Source of the DNA: DASXVX01 sp036504075
Lineage (GTDB): Bacteria; Bacillota; Sulfobacillia; Symbiobacteriales; Symbiobacteriaceae
DNA length: 64,000 bases
Direction: 5' to 3'
NCBI GenBank assembly: GCA_036504075.1
Contig: DASXVX010000098.1
Span: 1 to 64,000, forward strand
The notes beneath the pieces were generated by a model. It was not told where the DNA came from. It saw nothing but the letters and a program-made list of their open reading frames with translations, and ran no database searches. The first letter of the stretch is position 1, and the number at the start of each line of letters is the position of its first letter. Position numbers and translations under genes: made by a program. Below are positions 50,025 through 57,328 of the stretch, in pieces.

Positions 50025-50713
50025 GGCGTCCCTCCCAGCTTGTAGCCGATGCCCCGCACGGTGATGATCAAGTCGCAATCCGGGTCCGCCGCCCGCAATT
50101 TGGCGCGCACCTTGCCGATATGGGCGTCGATCGTCCGGTCCAGCACGTACTTCTCGCCAAAGCTGTAGATGTGCTCCAGCAGGGCATCCCGGGTGCGGAT
50201 GCGGCCGGGGTGCTCCATGAGCGACTGCAGCAGGCGGAACTCAATCGCCGTCAGGGCCGGGACCGGCGTGCCGTTCAAGGTGACCTCGTGCCGGTCCGGG
50301 TCCATGCTCAACGGACCGTGGGTCAAAACGGAAACGACCGGCGCCCCCCGCTGGGAGGTGCGCCGGAGCAGCACTTTCACCCGCGCCACCAGTTCCTGCG
50401 GGTGGAACGGTTTGGTCAGGTAGTCGTCGGCCCCGGTCTCCAGGCCGGCCAGTTTGTCTTCGATGGCGACCCGGGCCGTGAGCATGAGCACCAGCACGGT
50501 CGATTTCGCCCGCAGCCGCTCCAGCACCGCGATGCCGTCGATTGTCGGCAGCATCCAGTCGAGCACGACCAGGTCTGGGTTCAGCCGCCGGCAGAGTTCC
50601 AGGGCGGCGGCGCCGTCGTACGCCTCCGCCGTCTCATAGCCGGCCTGGTTCAGGTAAAGGCGAATCACCGAGACGATTTTCACGTCGTCGTCTACGATGA
50701 GCACCAAAGACAT
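50021..50713 (-). CDS. OmpR-family response regulator
   Basis: A 230-residue regulator with a receiver domain (phospho-acceptor Asp in LVVLDWMLPTIDG, conserved Lys in DDYLTKPFHP) and a C-terminal winged helix (EFRLLQSLMEHPGRIRTRDA). It begins one base after the stop of the molybdoenzyme fusion and ends overlapping the kinase start, so all three genes form one operon on the minus strand. Confidence 0.92.
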   Translation of the reverse strand: MSLVLIVDDDVKIVSVIRLYLNQAGYETAEAYDGAAALELCRRLNPDLVVLDWMLPTIDGIAVLERLRAKSTVLVLMLTARVAIEDKLAGLETGADDYLTKPFHPQELVARVKVLLRRTSQRGAPVVSVLTHGPLSMDPDRHEVTLNGTPVPALTAIEFRLLQSLMEHPGRIRTRDALLEHIYSFGEKYVLDRTIDAHIGKVRAKLRAADPDCDLIITVRGIGYKLGGTP

Positions 50714-50714
50714 T

Positions 50715-51884
50715 TCACAGGCCCCCTGTCTCCCCCTGGACCCACGCGTCGGCCGGGTAGCCCCGCTGCTCCCAGTAGCCCGATTCCGCCGCCGCGATCA
50801 GTTCGACCCCGTTGACCCACTTGACCGATTTGTACCCGTACATGCGCGGGACGATGAGCCGGACCGGACCGCCCAGCGGCGTAGGCAGCGGTGAGCCATC
50901 CATGACGTAGGCCAGCATCACGTCTTCCGCACGGGCCACGGAGATGGGCAGCGTGTCGGTATATTCCCCATCGCCGGAGTAGAACTTGACGTATGCGGCA
51001 TCCGCCCCTGCGCCGGCCCGCTTCAGCAGGTCGGACAGGCGCACGCCTTCCCAGGTGACGTGTAAGACCGACCAGCCCGTGACGCAGTGAAAGTCACTTA
51101 CCTGGACCGTTCGGGGCAGTGCGAGAAACTCCTGCCAGGAGAGCTTCAACGGCCGCCCGACCAACCCGGAGACCTGCATGTTCCAGGTCCCTTCGTGAAA
51201 GTGCGGAATCTCGGTCACGGTGTAGACCCGGAACCGCCCCTTGCCGCCACCGCCCTCGGGCGGGTTGCTGGCCACCGGCGGCACGAACTCGGTTCCGGGG
51301 CCAACGGGGGCGTGGGCAGGGCCGTCGCCGCCGCCGGCAGTCGGGGGCGAGAAACCGGGCACGCCCAGATTACGGCCCAGGCTGCCCCAGGCGACCGCGC
51401 CCACCACGGCGGCGGCGCCCGCCAGGAAGACCCGGCGACCGTCCGCTTCGGTGGTGACCGGGAGAATGTGCCACTTGAAGTATCGGGTCAGGGCGTGGGC
51501 GGCGGCCCAGGGGAATGCGAACCAGGTGAGCAGGTCGTGCCAGCGCAGCGCCGATTCCGCCCACTCGGGCGGCAGATAGCGGTGCATGCACAGCACGAGG
51601 CCGGTCAGGGCCCAGCCGGCCAGCAGGCCCACCAGCAGCACCACGTTGGCCTGCTGGCCCACCCGCTGCGCGAGCCGCTTCCAGTGGGCGGCGGCCAGCG
51701 GCAGGTACTGCAGCAGCAGGAGCACGGAGGCCACGCCGGAGAAAATGTGCAGGTAGCGCAAGACGACCCGGGCGGCCCCCAACTCCCGGACTGCCGGGAC
51801 GTACAGCAGAATACCGCTGAACAGCAGAAACAGCAAATTCCAACCGTTGTAGCGATGCAACTTGGTCAGCGTCGGACCGGTCAT
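50715..51884 (-). CDS. MsrPQ-like fusion: cytochrome b domain plus sulfite-oxidase-type molybdopterin domain
   Basis: A 389-residue protein. Residues 1-170 hold four to five membrane helices with His residues suited to b hemes (LHRYNGWN, YLHIFSGVAS, RWHDLLTWF). Then comes a second hydrophobic segment, a Gly/Pro linker, and a sulfite-oxidase-fold molybdopterin domain with the Mo-ligand Cys in VSDFHCVTGWS and the segment GGPVRLIVPRMYGYKSVKW. MsrP and MsrQ are separate proteins in E. coli and repair oxidised methionine outside the membrane; here they appear fused. The ATG at 51884 follows GGAGGTGG. An alternative role as a sulfite or other oxide reductase is possible. Confidence 0.8.
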   Translation of the reverse strand: MTGPTLTKLHRYNGWNLLFLLFSGILLYVPAVRELGAARVVLRYLHIFSGVASVLLLLQYLPLAAAHWKRLAQRVGQQANVVLLVGLLAGWALTGLVLCMHRYLPPEWAESALRWHDLLTWFAFPWAAAHALTRYFKWHILPVTTEADGRRVFLAGAAAVVGAVAWGSLGRNLGVPGFSPPTAGGGDGPAHAPVGPGTEFVPPVASNPPEGGGGKGRFRVYTVTEIPHFHEGTWNMQVSGLVGRPLKLSWQEFLALPRTVQVSDFHCVTGWSVLHVTWEGVRLSDLLKRAGAGADAAYVKFYSGDGEYTDTLPISVARAEDVMLAYVMDGSPLPTPLGGPVRLIVPRMYGYKSVKWVNGVELIAAAESGYWEQRGYPADAWVQGETGGL

Positions 51885-51983
51885 TGCCAGCCACCTCCGT
51901 GTTCCCATATTGCCATGGTTGTGTGAAGGAAATTCGAAAATGGGGGCTGCAGTCGCTCATCACCGACAGGGAGGGCATCACGA

Positions 51984-52049
51984 ATGGTCAAGCGTTGGCA
52001 GGTTGGACTGGTGGCGGTTGTGGGGGCAGCGGTATTCGTGGCCGGGTAG
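51984..52049 (+). CDS. Possible 21-residue hydrophobic peptide or decayed signal peptide
   Basis: ATG 51984 has GGGAGGG upstream and encodes MVKRWQVGLVAVVGAAVFVA plus G, which looks like a signal peptide cut short. A one-base shift at the stop would continue it as SFMDGDPATP. Related segments occur at 53925-54040 and 54685-54715. It may be a remnant of a small exported-peptide gene. The rest of 51885-52089 shows nothing else. Confidence 0.3.
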   Translation: MVKRWQVGLVAVVGAAVFVAG

Positions 52050-52089
52050 CTTCATGGACGGCGATCCGGCCACGCCGTAGGCAAGGTAA

Positions 52090-52221
52090 CCGGTCATGTT
52101 CAGCTATGCGTCCGGTCATGTTCAGCCATGCGTCCGGTCATGTTCAGCTCTTGTACACGTCTTGATCTGCCGTGCGTCCGGTCATGTTCAGCCCTTGTAC
52201 ACGTCTTGATCTGCCGTGCGT
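52090..52221 (+). repeat. Nested tandem repeat array (2 x 22 bp, 2 x 44 bp)
   Basis: Units at 52090-52111 and 52112-52133 (22 bp) and at 52134-52177 and 52178-52221 (44 bp). All start CCGGTCATGTTCAGC and end GCGT; the 44-bp form has an extra 22 bases (CTTGTACACGTCTTGATCTG and two more). There are no unique spacers between units. Confidence 0.8.
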
Positions 52222-52251
52222 CACCGGACTGACGGGTAGAGTTGCCGGCAG

Positions 52252-52291
52252 AAAACGAACCCGACGCTCCCAGGAGCGCCGGGTTCGTTTT
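52252..52291 (-). terminator. Terminator after the secreted anchored protein gene
   Basis: A 19-base stem with one mismatch (52252-52270, 52273-52291) bounded by AAAA and TTTT, directly after the minus-strand gene ending at 52293. Confidence 0.85.
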
Positions 52292-52292
52292 C

Positions 52293-53801
52293 TTAGGAAG
52301 CGCTGCGCTTCCGCCACCACCACCAGCCGCCCGCCAGGACCACCAGCAAGCCGAGCACTCCCGCCCCGGCGACCGGCAGCCAGGCGGGGCGCCCTCCGGC
52401 CACGGTGGCCGGCATCTCAGGCACAGCCGCCGCCGGCCCGGTTGGCGAAGCCGTGGCCGGCTCCGAGGTGGCCGGGGCTGCCGCCGGCGATGGCACATCT
52501 GGCGCCGCCGGCCTGACCCGCTTCAGCGCCACCGCCAGCAGGTCGTCCGCCAGGGCGGGCGGCACCGATCCCGAGCCATACGGGTCAAGCGTGCGGGTCG
52601 TCCAGCTCCGCGCCGAGACCTCGCCGGCGAAGTCCGCCGGCATCTGGCGCACGACCTCGCTCAAGGCCGCCTGCCGGACTTCAGGGCCGGCGTCGGACTC
52701 GTACGTCATGCCGGCCAGCCGGGCCCAGCTGTCGGGGGTGTCGCCGGGAAAGGCGGGACCCCCGTCGCGCCGGTAGTCGCGCAGAGCGGTCACGTAGCGT
52801 GTAATCAGGCCAGGATTGCCGGGGCCGAACACGGCGCCGGCCAGAAGACGAAGGTCGTTCTGCCGGAGTTCCCAATCCCCGGGATTCGCCTTCAGGAAGG
52901 CGGCCGAGCGTTCAAACACCTGCGGCAGCATGGCGTTGGCCGCCTCACCGGACAGCCGCCCGTCCCGGACCGGCGCCCAGTTGTAACCGTCGTTGCCGAG
53001 GTAGAGCGAGGAAATCCCGGCCTGCACCCGCCGGAGGTCTTCCCGGGCGAACGGTTGCTTGTCCAGCAGCGCCTGAAGTTCGGCCGGCTCGTCCAGCCAC
53101 CAGGCGTTTTTCATGGCCACCTGCAAGTCAAAATCCGGCTCCAGGTCCCGCCACTCCCAGGCCAGCGCACCGTCCTTATAGCTGTAGCCCGGCGTGGTGT
53201 TTGGCCGGATATCCTCCGCCTTCAGCGGCCGGTCTGCGGTCAGGTAGGCTTCCGCCCGTCCGATAGTCCCGTCCCAGAACTTGCCGGTCTGCAGGATGTA
53301 TGTAAGCTTGAGGTCCCTGTCGGCGTGCTTGGTGCTGCCGCCTACGCTGATGTTGTAGCGGACTTCCAGGTCCAGGGGCTGGCCCCGCCTGAAGTCCAGA
53401 TGCCAGAGCGCCCAGTCCGACTCCTCGCCGTCGAACGTGGCCTTCCGCTTCTCGTAAGGCAGCGGTACGCCCGCAACCGTCACGCTGAAATCCGCTGCGC
53501 CTATGTACGCTTCCGATCGCTGCTTCAGGGGCACCTGCAGGGGAAAGCCGGCATCCATGGTTTCGTCCGCTGCCGGTACGAAATGAAAGCGTACCCGCAC
53601 GTCGGCGGCCACCGGCCGGTCAAGCCATCCGCCGGCCTCCCGGTGCAGGGCAATGTCGATGCGCTCGCTCTCCATACGGACCTTGCTGGAGTATACGGGC
53701 TGGAAGCCGGGGCCCAGGTTCCGCATGGGGGTCGAATCTGCCAGGGCGGTGCCGGAAAGCAAGACCAGCACAAAGGCCATGAGAACGACTCGGACAGCCA
53801 C
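52293..53801 (-). CDS. Secreted, C-terminally anchored protein of unknown function
   Basis: A 502-residue protein with a signal peptide (VRVVLMAFVLVLLSGTALA), a beta-rich N-terminal domain of about 220 residues, a helical region, an Ala/Pro/Glu-rich linker and a C-terminal LPVAG motif followed by a membrane helix and RKR. The last part resembles a sortase-type LPxTG signal, though LPVAG is unusual. The N-terminal part recalls DUF4424-like proteins, a weak resemblance. The start is the GTG at 53801 behind AGAGGAG; an ATG two codons earlier is possible. It stands alone. Confidence 0.65.
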   Translation of the reverse strand: MAVRVVLMAFVLVLLSGTALADSTPMRNLGPGFQPVYSSKVRMESERIDIALHREAGGWLDRPVAADVRVRFHFVPAADETMDAGFPLQVPLKQRSEAYIGAADFSVTVAGVPLPYEKRKATFDGEESDWALWHLDFRRGQPLDLEVRYNISVGGSTKHADRDLKLTYILQTGKFWDGTIGRAEAYLTADRPLKAEDIRPNTTPGYSYKDGALAWEWRDLEPDFDLQVAMKNAWWLDEPAELQALLDKQPFAREDLRRVQAGISSLYLGNDGYNWAPVRDGRLSGEAANAMLPQVFERSAAFLKANPGDWELRQNDLRLLAGAVFGPGNPGLITRYVTALRDYRRDGGPAFPGDTPDSWARLAGMTYESDAGPEVRQAALSEVVRQMPADFAGEVSARSWTTRTLDPYGSGSVPPALADDLLAVALKRVRPAAPDVPSPAAAPATSEPATASPTGPAAAVPEMPATVAGGRPAWLPVAGAGVLGLLVVLAGGWWWWRKRSAS

Positions 53802-54258
53802 GGGCATCACTCCTCTCGGATACGACGCCGCCCCGGCGGCGAAAGTTCCGCATCCCGCCCGCGCGGCTTTTCGCCAGTGCCAAATGCGCCACGCCATAGG
53901 TCCCGACGAGGCGGTTGTGGGGGCAGCGATACCGGTAGCCGATGGCATACCGGGGACCCGGAATCCGGCCGATCCCATGATGAAGCCTGCACTTACGCGT
54001 ATTACGCCCGGTGTCGGCAAAGGTCTCCTGTGGGTCTGACGGGGCGGACGCCCCTGATTCCACTCTTGCAGGCTGTAGCCTTCTTCAGCATGCAAGAGCG
54101 GGCAGAGGGCTGCCGCGGACCTGGCTTTTGGGCCAAAAACTGCACCAAAGGTGAGGGTTTCACCACCCTCCGTCCGTCCTTGCCGCCGTTCGGACGGCTC
54201 GTTCATGCAAATCGGGACAGAGCGGGGCCTGGGGGGCCCGGACGCCCTGCCACACCTT

Positions 54259-54311
54259 TCGCTCAACTTTTTTCGCCCTTCCTTGGCTTGTGCTGTAAAA
54301 TTCTTGAGCGA
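54259..54311. repeat. Inverted repeat pair A (TCGCTCAA / TTGAGCGA)
   Basis: Arms at 54259-54266 and 54304-54311, both flanked on the inner side by T-rich or A-rich runs. The arms resemble those of pair B at 54435-54492, which suggests two copies of one small element. Confidence 0.5.
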
Positions 54312-54434
54312 GGACCAGCCAGTACTCCGGATTGTCCCGTTGTTAGGCCTCCATGAGGGTCGAATCTCTGCAGATAGAGTCGAATCAAGTCGAGTTTGCT
54401 CGCCATACCCACTGAAACGCAGTCGCTAAGGCAG

Positions 54435-54492
54435 CCTCGCTCACATTTTTGACACTCCCTGCGCGGATGGCCTGTTAAAAAAGTGAGCGAGG
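54435..54492. repeat. Inverted repeat pair B (CCTCGCTCAC / GTGAGCGAGG)
   Basis: Sixteen-base arms with one mismatch, CCTCGCTCACATTTTT at 54435-54450 and its complement at 54477-54492, enclosing 26 bases. Could be the ends of a miniature element or a strong terminator. Confidence 0.6.
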
Positions 54493-54550
54493 AGCCGATA
54501 GGGTCAGAGCCCCACTTCGAGCATCCTCCCAGGCGAATACATACAGGTTC

Positions 54551-54582
54551 ACGGCCGGCAAGGGGATGCCCCTGACGGCCGT
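54551..54582 (+). terminator. Isolated terminator-like hairpin
   Basis: ACGGCCG with CGGCCGT outside and GGGG with CCCC inside (54551-54582), followed by TTTCC. No gene precedes it now, which fits a decayed region. Confidence 0.5.
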
Positions 54583-54697
54583 TTCCACGTCACCGTACAG
54601 CTACGATGATTACGCGTGCGCACACGCGTATCACACCAGCAACTACGCGTATGATGCCTGCAGACACCATGATAAAGACCCGGCCTACGGGGCAGCT

Positions 54698-55012
54698 TCA
54701 TGGACCGCGATGCCGGCCGGGATGGCATCCCACTGAGTGCACAAGACCACCCTGCGCCGAAACGGCCGGGCGGTCTTGTGATGCAGGCGCCGGCCTTCCC
54801 ACCTTGGCGGAGTCGAATTTGAGCACCGCTTCCCGGTTCAGGAGCACGATCAGGCTCTCCCCCACTTTCGCAATGCCATCCACGCCGTCCAGCCGATTGA
54901 CGATCCCCTCCGGGGGCGGCGCAATTGCGCCGGCCGGGGCCGTAAGCACCTGGTCTACGGCGTCAACCACACAGCCAATCCCGGCCGAGCCGCCATGATC
55001 CGGGAGCCGCCC
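54698..55012 (-). pseudogene. cheW: CheW remnant (C-terminal half)
   Basis: Downstream of the chemoreceptor stop codon a frame encodes the end of a CheW domain: GSAGIGCVVDAVDQVLTAPA, then IAPPPEGIVNRLDGVDGIAK and VGESLIVLLNRE. The N-terminal half of CheW is missing: the match begins at once after the receptor stop. At the other end the frame runs on through a CACAAGACC/GGTCTTGTG hairpin (54741-54779) that looks like the old terminator. So both ends appear damaged. A very short functional fragment is unlikely. Confidence 0.6.
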
Positions 55013-55013
55013 C

Positions 55014-56885
55014 TCACAGCTTGAAGCGAGCGACCTGGGCCTGCAGCACCCTGGCCGTTTCGGCCAGACTCGCTGCTGAGGCAGCGATCTCCTCCATGGA
55101 GGCGTTCATCTCTTCCACCGAAGACGAAACCTCTTCAGCCGACGCCGTGTTCTCGCCGGTGACCGCCGCGATCCCTTCCATCGCTCGGGTCACCTGATCC
55201 GAACCGGCCGCCATCTCCTCCGCGGCCGCGGTGTTCTCCGCAGCAACGGCCGCCACGGAATCGATGCCCTGAACCACCTGCCGGCTGGCAGCGGCAATCT
55301 GGCGGGCTTCAGCGGCAATCGCACCGGCGGCCCGGGCCGTACCCTCCGCTCCCGCCAGGATCTCTTTCAGCGCCTCTCCTGCCTCGGCCGCCAGTTTGGA
55401 CCCTTCCTCCACCTCAACCTTGCCCTGCTCCATGGATCTGACCGTCTGCATGGTGCCCTTCTGGATGTTGCGGATGATCTCCGAAATCTCCTTGGTCGAT
55501 GTGCCGGCTCGTTCGGCCAGCTTGCGGACCTCATCGGCTACCACGGCAAACCCCTTGCCGTGCTCGCCCGCTCGGGCGGCCTCAATGGCGGCGTTCAGCG
55601 CCAGCAGGTTGGTCTGGGCGGCAATGTCCGCGATCACCTGGGTGATCTCCCCGATCTGCTCGGAGAGCTTGCCCAGTTCCTTCATCTGTTCGGCGGACTC
55701 CAAGACTGCTGTGCGGACCCGCGCCATCCCGTCCACCGTCTTGTCAACGACCTGACTCCCCTTCACGGCAGTCGCCATCGCCTGTTCTGCCGACGCCGAA
55801 ACCTCGCCGACTTTGGCGACGACCCCGTCGACGGAAGCGACCATGGCGCCTGCCGAACCGGCCGTCTCCTGGGAACTCCGGGCCTGCTCCTGGGCGCCCC
55901 CGGCGATCTGGGTGATGGCGCTGCGTAGTTCCTCCACCAGGCGATTGGCCGCATTGACCGAATTCGCCTGATCCGTGGCGCCGGCAGCCACCTGCCCTAC
56001 CGCATGCGCCACGCTCTGTGCGGCTTGCGCGACCTCTTCGGTCGTGCTGGTAAGCTGCTCGGCCGAACTCGCTACGGTCTGGGACGAACTACTGACCTGG
56101 TGGAGCACATCGCGTAAGTTCCTGGCCATGACATTAAAGGACTTGGTCAGATCGCCCACTTCGTCGTTCGAACCGGTCTTCAGGTCCTCGGCCGTCAGGT
56201 CCCCCTGGGCAACGCGCGCAGCAGCGACCGCCACCCGAGTGACGCCCCGGCTGATCGCCCGTGACAGGAGCAAGGCCAGGAGCAGGCCAATTACCAACGC
56301 CCCGGCGGAGATGGCGATCAGGTACAGGCGGGCCGACGCGTACTCGGCATTCCCGTCTTTGCTGGCCTGATTGGCCCCCTGCACGTTCGCCTGCTTGAGG
56401 CTTTCGAGCAACGCCAGCGCTGAGTCCGCCGCGGACTTGCCCTCGGTGGCCCAGGTGATTACCGCCAGATCGTCCTCTTGTCGGGTGCTGAGCGCTACCA
56501 CCTTGTCTTCTACGGTCGTCCACGTGTCCAGCAATGGTCCCAACTGCGGATAAAGCCGTTTCTCCTCCGCGGTGGCGATGAGCGGTTCGTACCTGGCGCG
56601 TAGTTCCCGAATGTCTCCCCGGGTGGTCTTGATTTCGGCGCTGATTCTTTCCTTCCCCGAGCTGTCGTCGACTGAAATGTGCTTGTAAGCCAGGGTCCGC
56701 AGCCGCTCCGCCTTGGTCTGAATACCGCCCAGGGCCTCTACGCTGGGAAGCCAGTGCGCGGCGATGTCCGTCGCATTCTGGTTTACCCTGGCTAGCTGGA
56801 GGGACGCGTAAATGGCCTGAAAACCCATCATGAACAGCACGATTAAAAACGTACCGGCGATCTTGATGCCCACTGGCAACCTCAT
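55014..56885 (-). CDS. Methyl-accepting chemotaxis protein 1
   Basis: A 623-residue receptor: transmembrane helix 1 (IKIAGTFLIVLFMMGFQAIY), a four-helix-bundle type sensor domain (about 35-190), helix 2 (LYLIAISAGALVIGLLLALL), HAMP, and a long coiled-coil signalling domain with the conserved tip IAAQTNLLALNAAIEAARAG followed by EHGKGFAVVADEVRKLAERA. Methylation sites flank the tip. The ATG at 56885 has GGGGGAAA upstream. It is the last intact gene of the large minus-strand signalling operon. Confidence 0.92.
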   Translation of the reverse strand: MRLPVGIKIAGTFLIVLFMMGFQAIYASLQLARVNQNATDIAAHWLPSVEALGGIQTKAERLRTLAYKHISVDDSSGKERISAEIKTTRGDIRELRARYEPLIATAEEKRLYPQLGPLLDTWTTVEDKVVALSTRQEDDLAVITWATEGKSAADSALALLESLKQANVQGANQASKDGNAEYASARLYLIAISAGALVIGLLLALLLSRAISRGVTRVAVAAARVAQGDLTAEDLKTGSNDEVGDLTKSFNVMARNLRDVLHQVSSSSQTVASSAEQLTSTTEEVAQAAQSVAHAVGQVAAGATDQANSVNAANRLVEELRSAITQIAGGAQEQARSSQETAGSAGAMVASVDGVVAKVGEVSASAEQAMATAVKGSQVVDKTVDGMARVRTAVLESAEQMKELGKLSEQIGEITQVIADIAAQTNLLALNAAIEAARAGEHGKGFAVVADEVRKLAERAGTSTKEISEIIRNIQKGTMQTVRSMEQGKVEVEEGSKLAAEAGEALKEILAGAEGTARAAGAIAAEARQIAAASRQVVQGIDSVAAVAAENTAAAEEMAAGSDQVTRAMEGIAAVTGENTASAEEVSSSVEEMNASMEEIAASAASLAETARVLQAQVARFKL

Positions 56886-56941
56886 GAGACATTTCCCCCT
56901 GCAACGACGTGATCGTGCGTAATTTCTCTCGGTGCGCCATG

Positions 56942-57316
56942 CTAAATTGGTCCGAAGGCCGACAGCAAATCCGACAGCGGGGTGACTCCCGCCACCACAT
57001 GCCCGCTCTCTTCCGCCCACAGAACCAGGGGCGCCAGACACCGCATCAGGAAGCAAATTGCCCGGTGGTCAAAGCCATGACGTTCCCGCATCTGAAACGC
57101 GAGGAATTCCAGTGTGGCCGGGGTCAAGTACGCCGGTGCATACTGACCGCCATCGGTGGCGCCTGGTCCTTCTATCTCCCACCACAGGCCGTAAACCAGG
57201 GCAGCATCCAGAAAGGACTGCTGGTCCGCCTGGTCCACCCCTGCGCGTTCCAGGGCCGATTCATACTCGTCCAACCAGCCATGAATGTATGCATCCGACT
57301 CTGGCGTCAAAACCAC
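56942..57316 (-). CDS. Hypothetical protein between two chemoreceptor genes (124 residues)
   Basis: A soluble acidic protein with aromatic and Cys-containing helical segments (LVYGLWWEIEGPGATDGGQY, DHRAICFLMRCLAPLVLWAE). The ribosome site AGGAGG overlaps the stop codon of the preceding receptor gene, and the GTG at 57316 lies seven bases after it, so translation is coupled. I recognise no family. Its place between two receptors suggests a role in the same signalling pathway. Confidence 0.6.
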   Translation of the reverse strand: MVLTPESDAYIHGWLDEYESALERAGVDQADQQSFLDAALVYGLWWEIEGPGATDGGQYAPAYLTPATLEFLAFQMRERHGFDHRAICFLMRCLAPLVLWAEESGHVVAGVTPLSDLLSAFGPI

Positions 57317-57328
57317 TTCCGGCACCTC

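Larger units (their letters stand above)
53802..54697. other. Intergenic zone with decayed repeats, no supported gene
   Basis: About 900 bases without a supported gene on either strand. It contains two inverted-repeat pairs related to each other (54259-54311 and 54435-54492), a hairpin at 54551-54582, several TACGCGTA motifs, and stretches similar to 52010-52080 (for example GCGGTTGTGGGGGCAGCG at about 53925). This looks like decayed and duplicated DNA. Confidence 0.5.

Noticed and set aside
52090..52221. CRISPR array
   Set aside because: Units are directly adjacent, share most of their sequence and have no unique spacers; no cas genes are near.
52242..54356. 704-codon plus-strand frame
   Set aside because: Antisense to the secreted anchored protein gene and continuing into decayed DNA; no ribosome site and no domain.
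54606..54998. 130-codon plus-strand frame rich in Thr and Arg
   Set aside because: It is antisense to the CheW remnant and lacks a ribosome site; the composition looks like noise.
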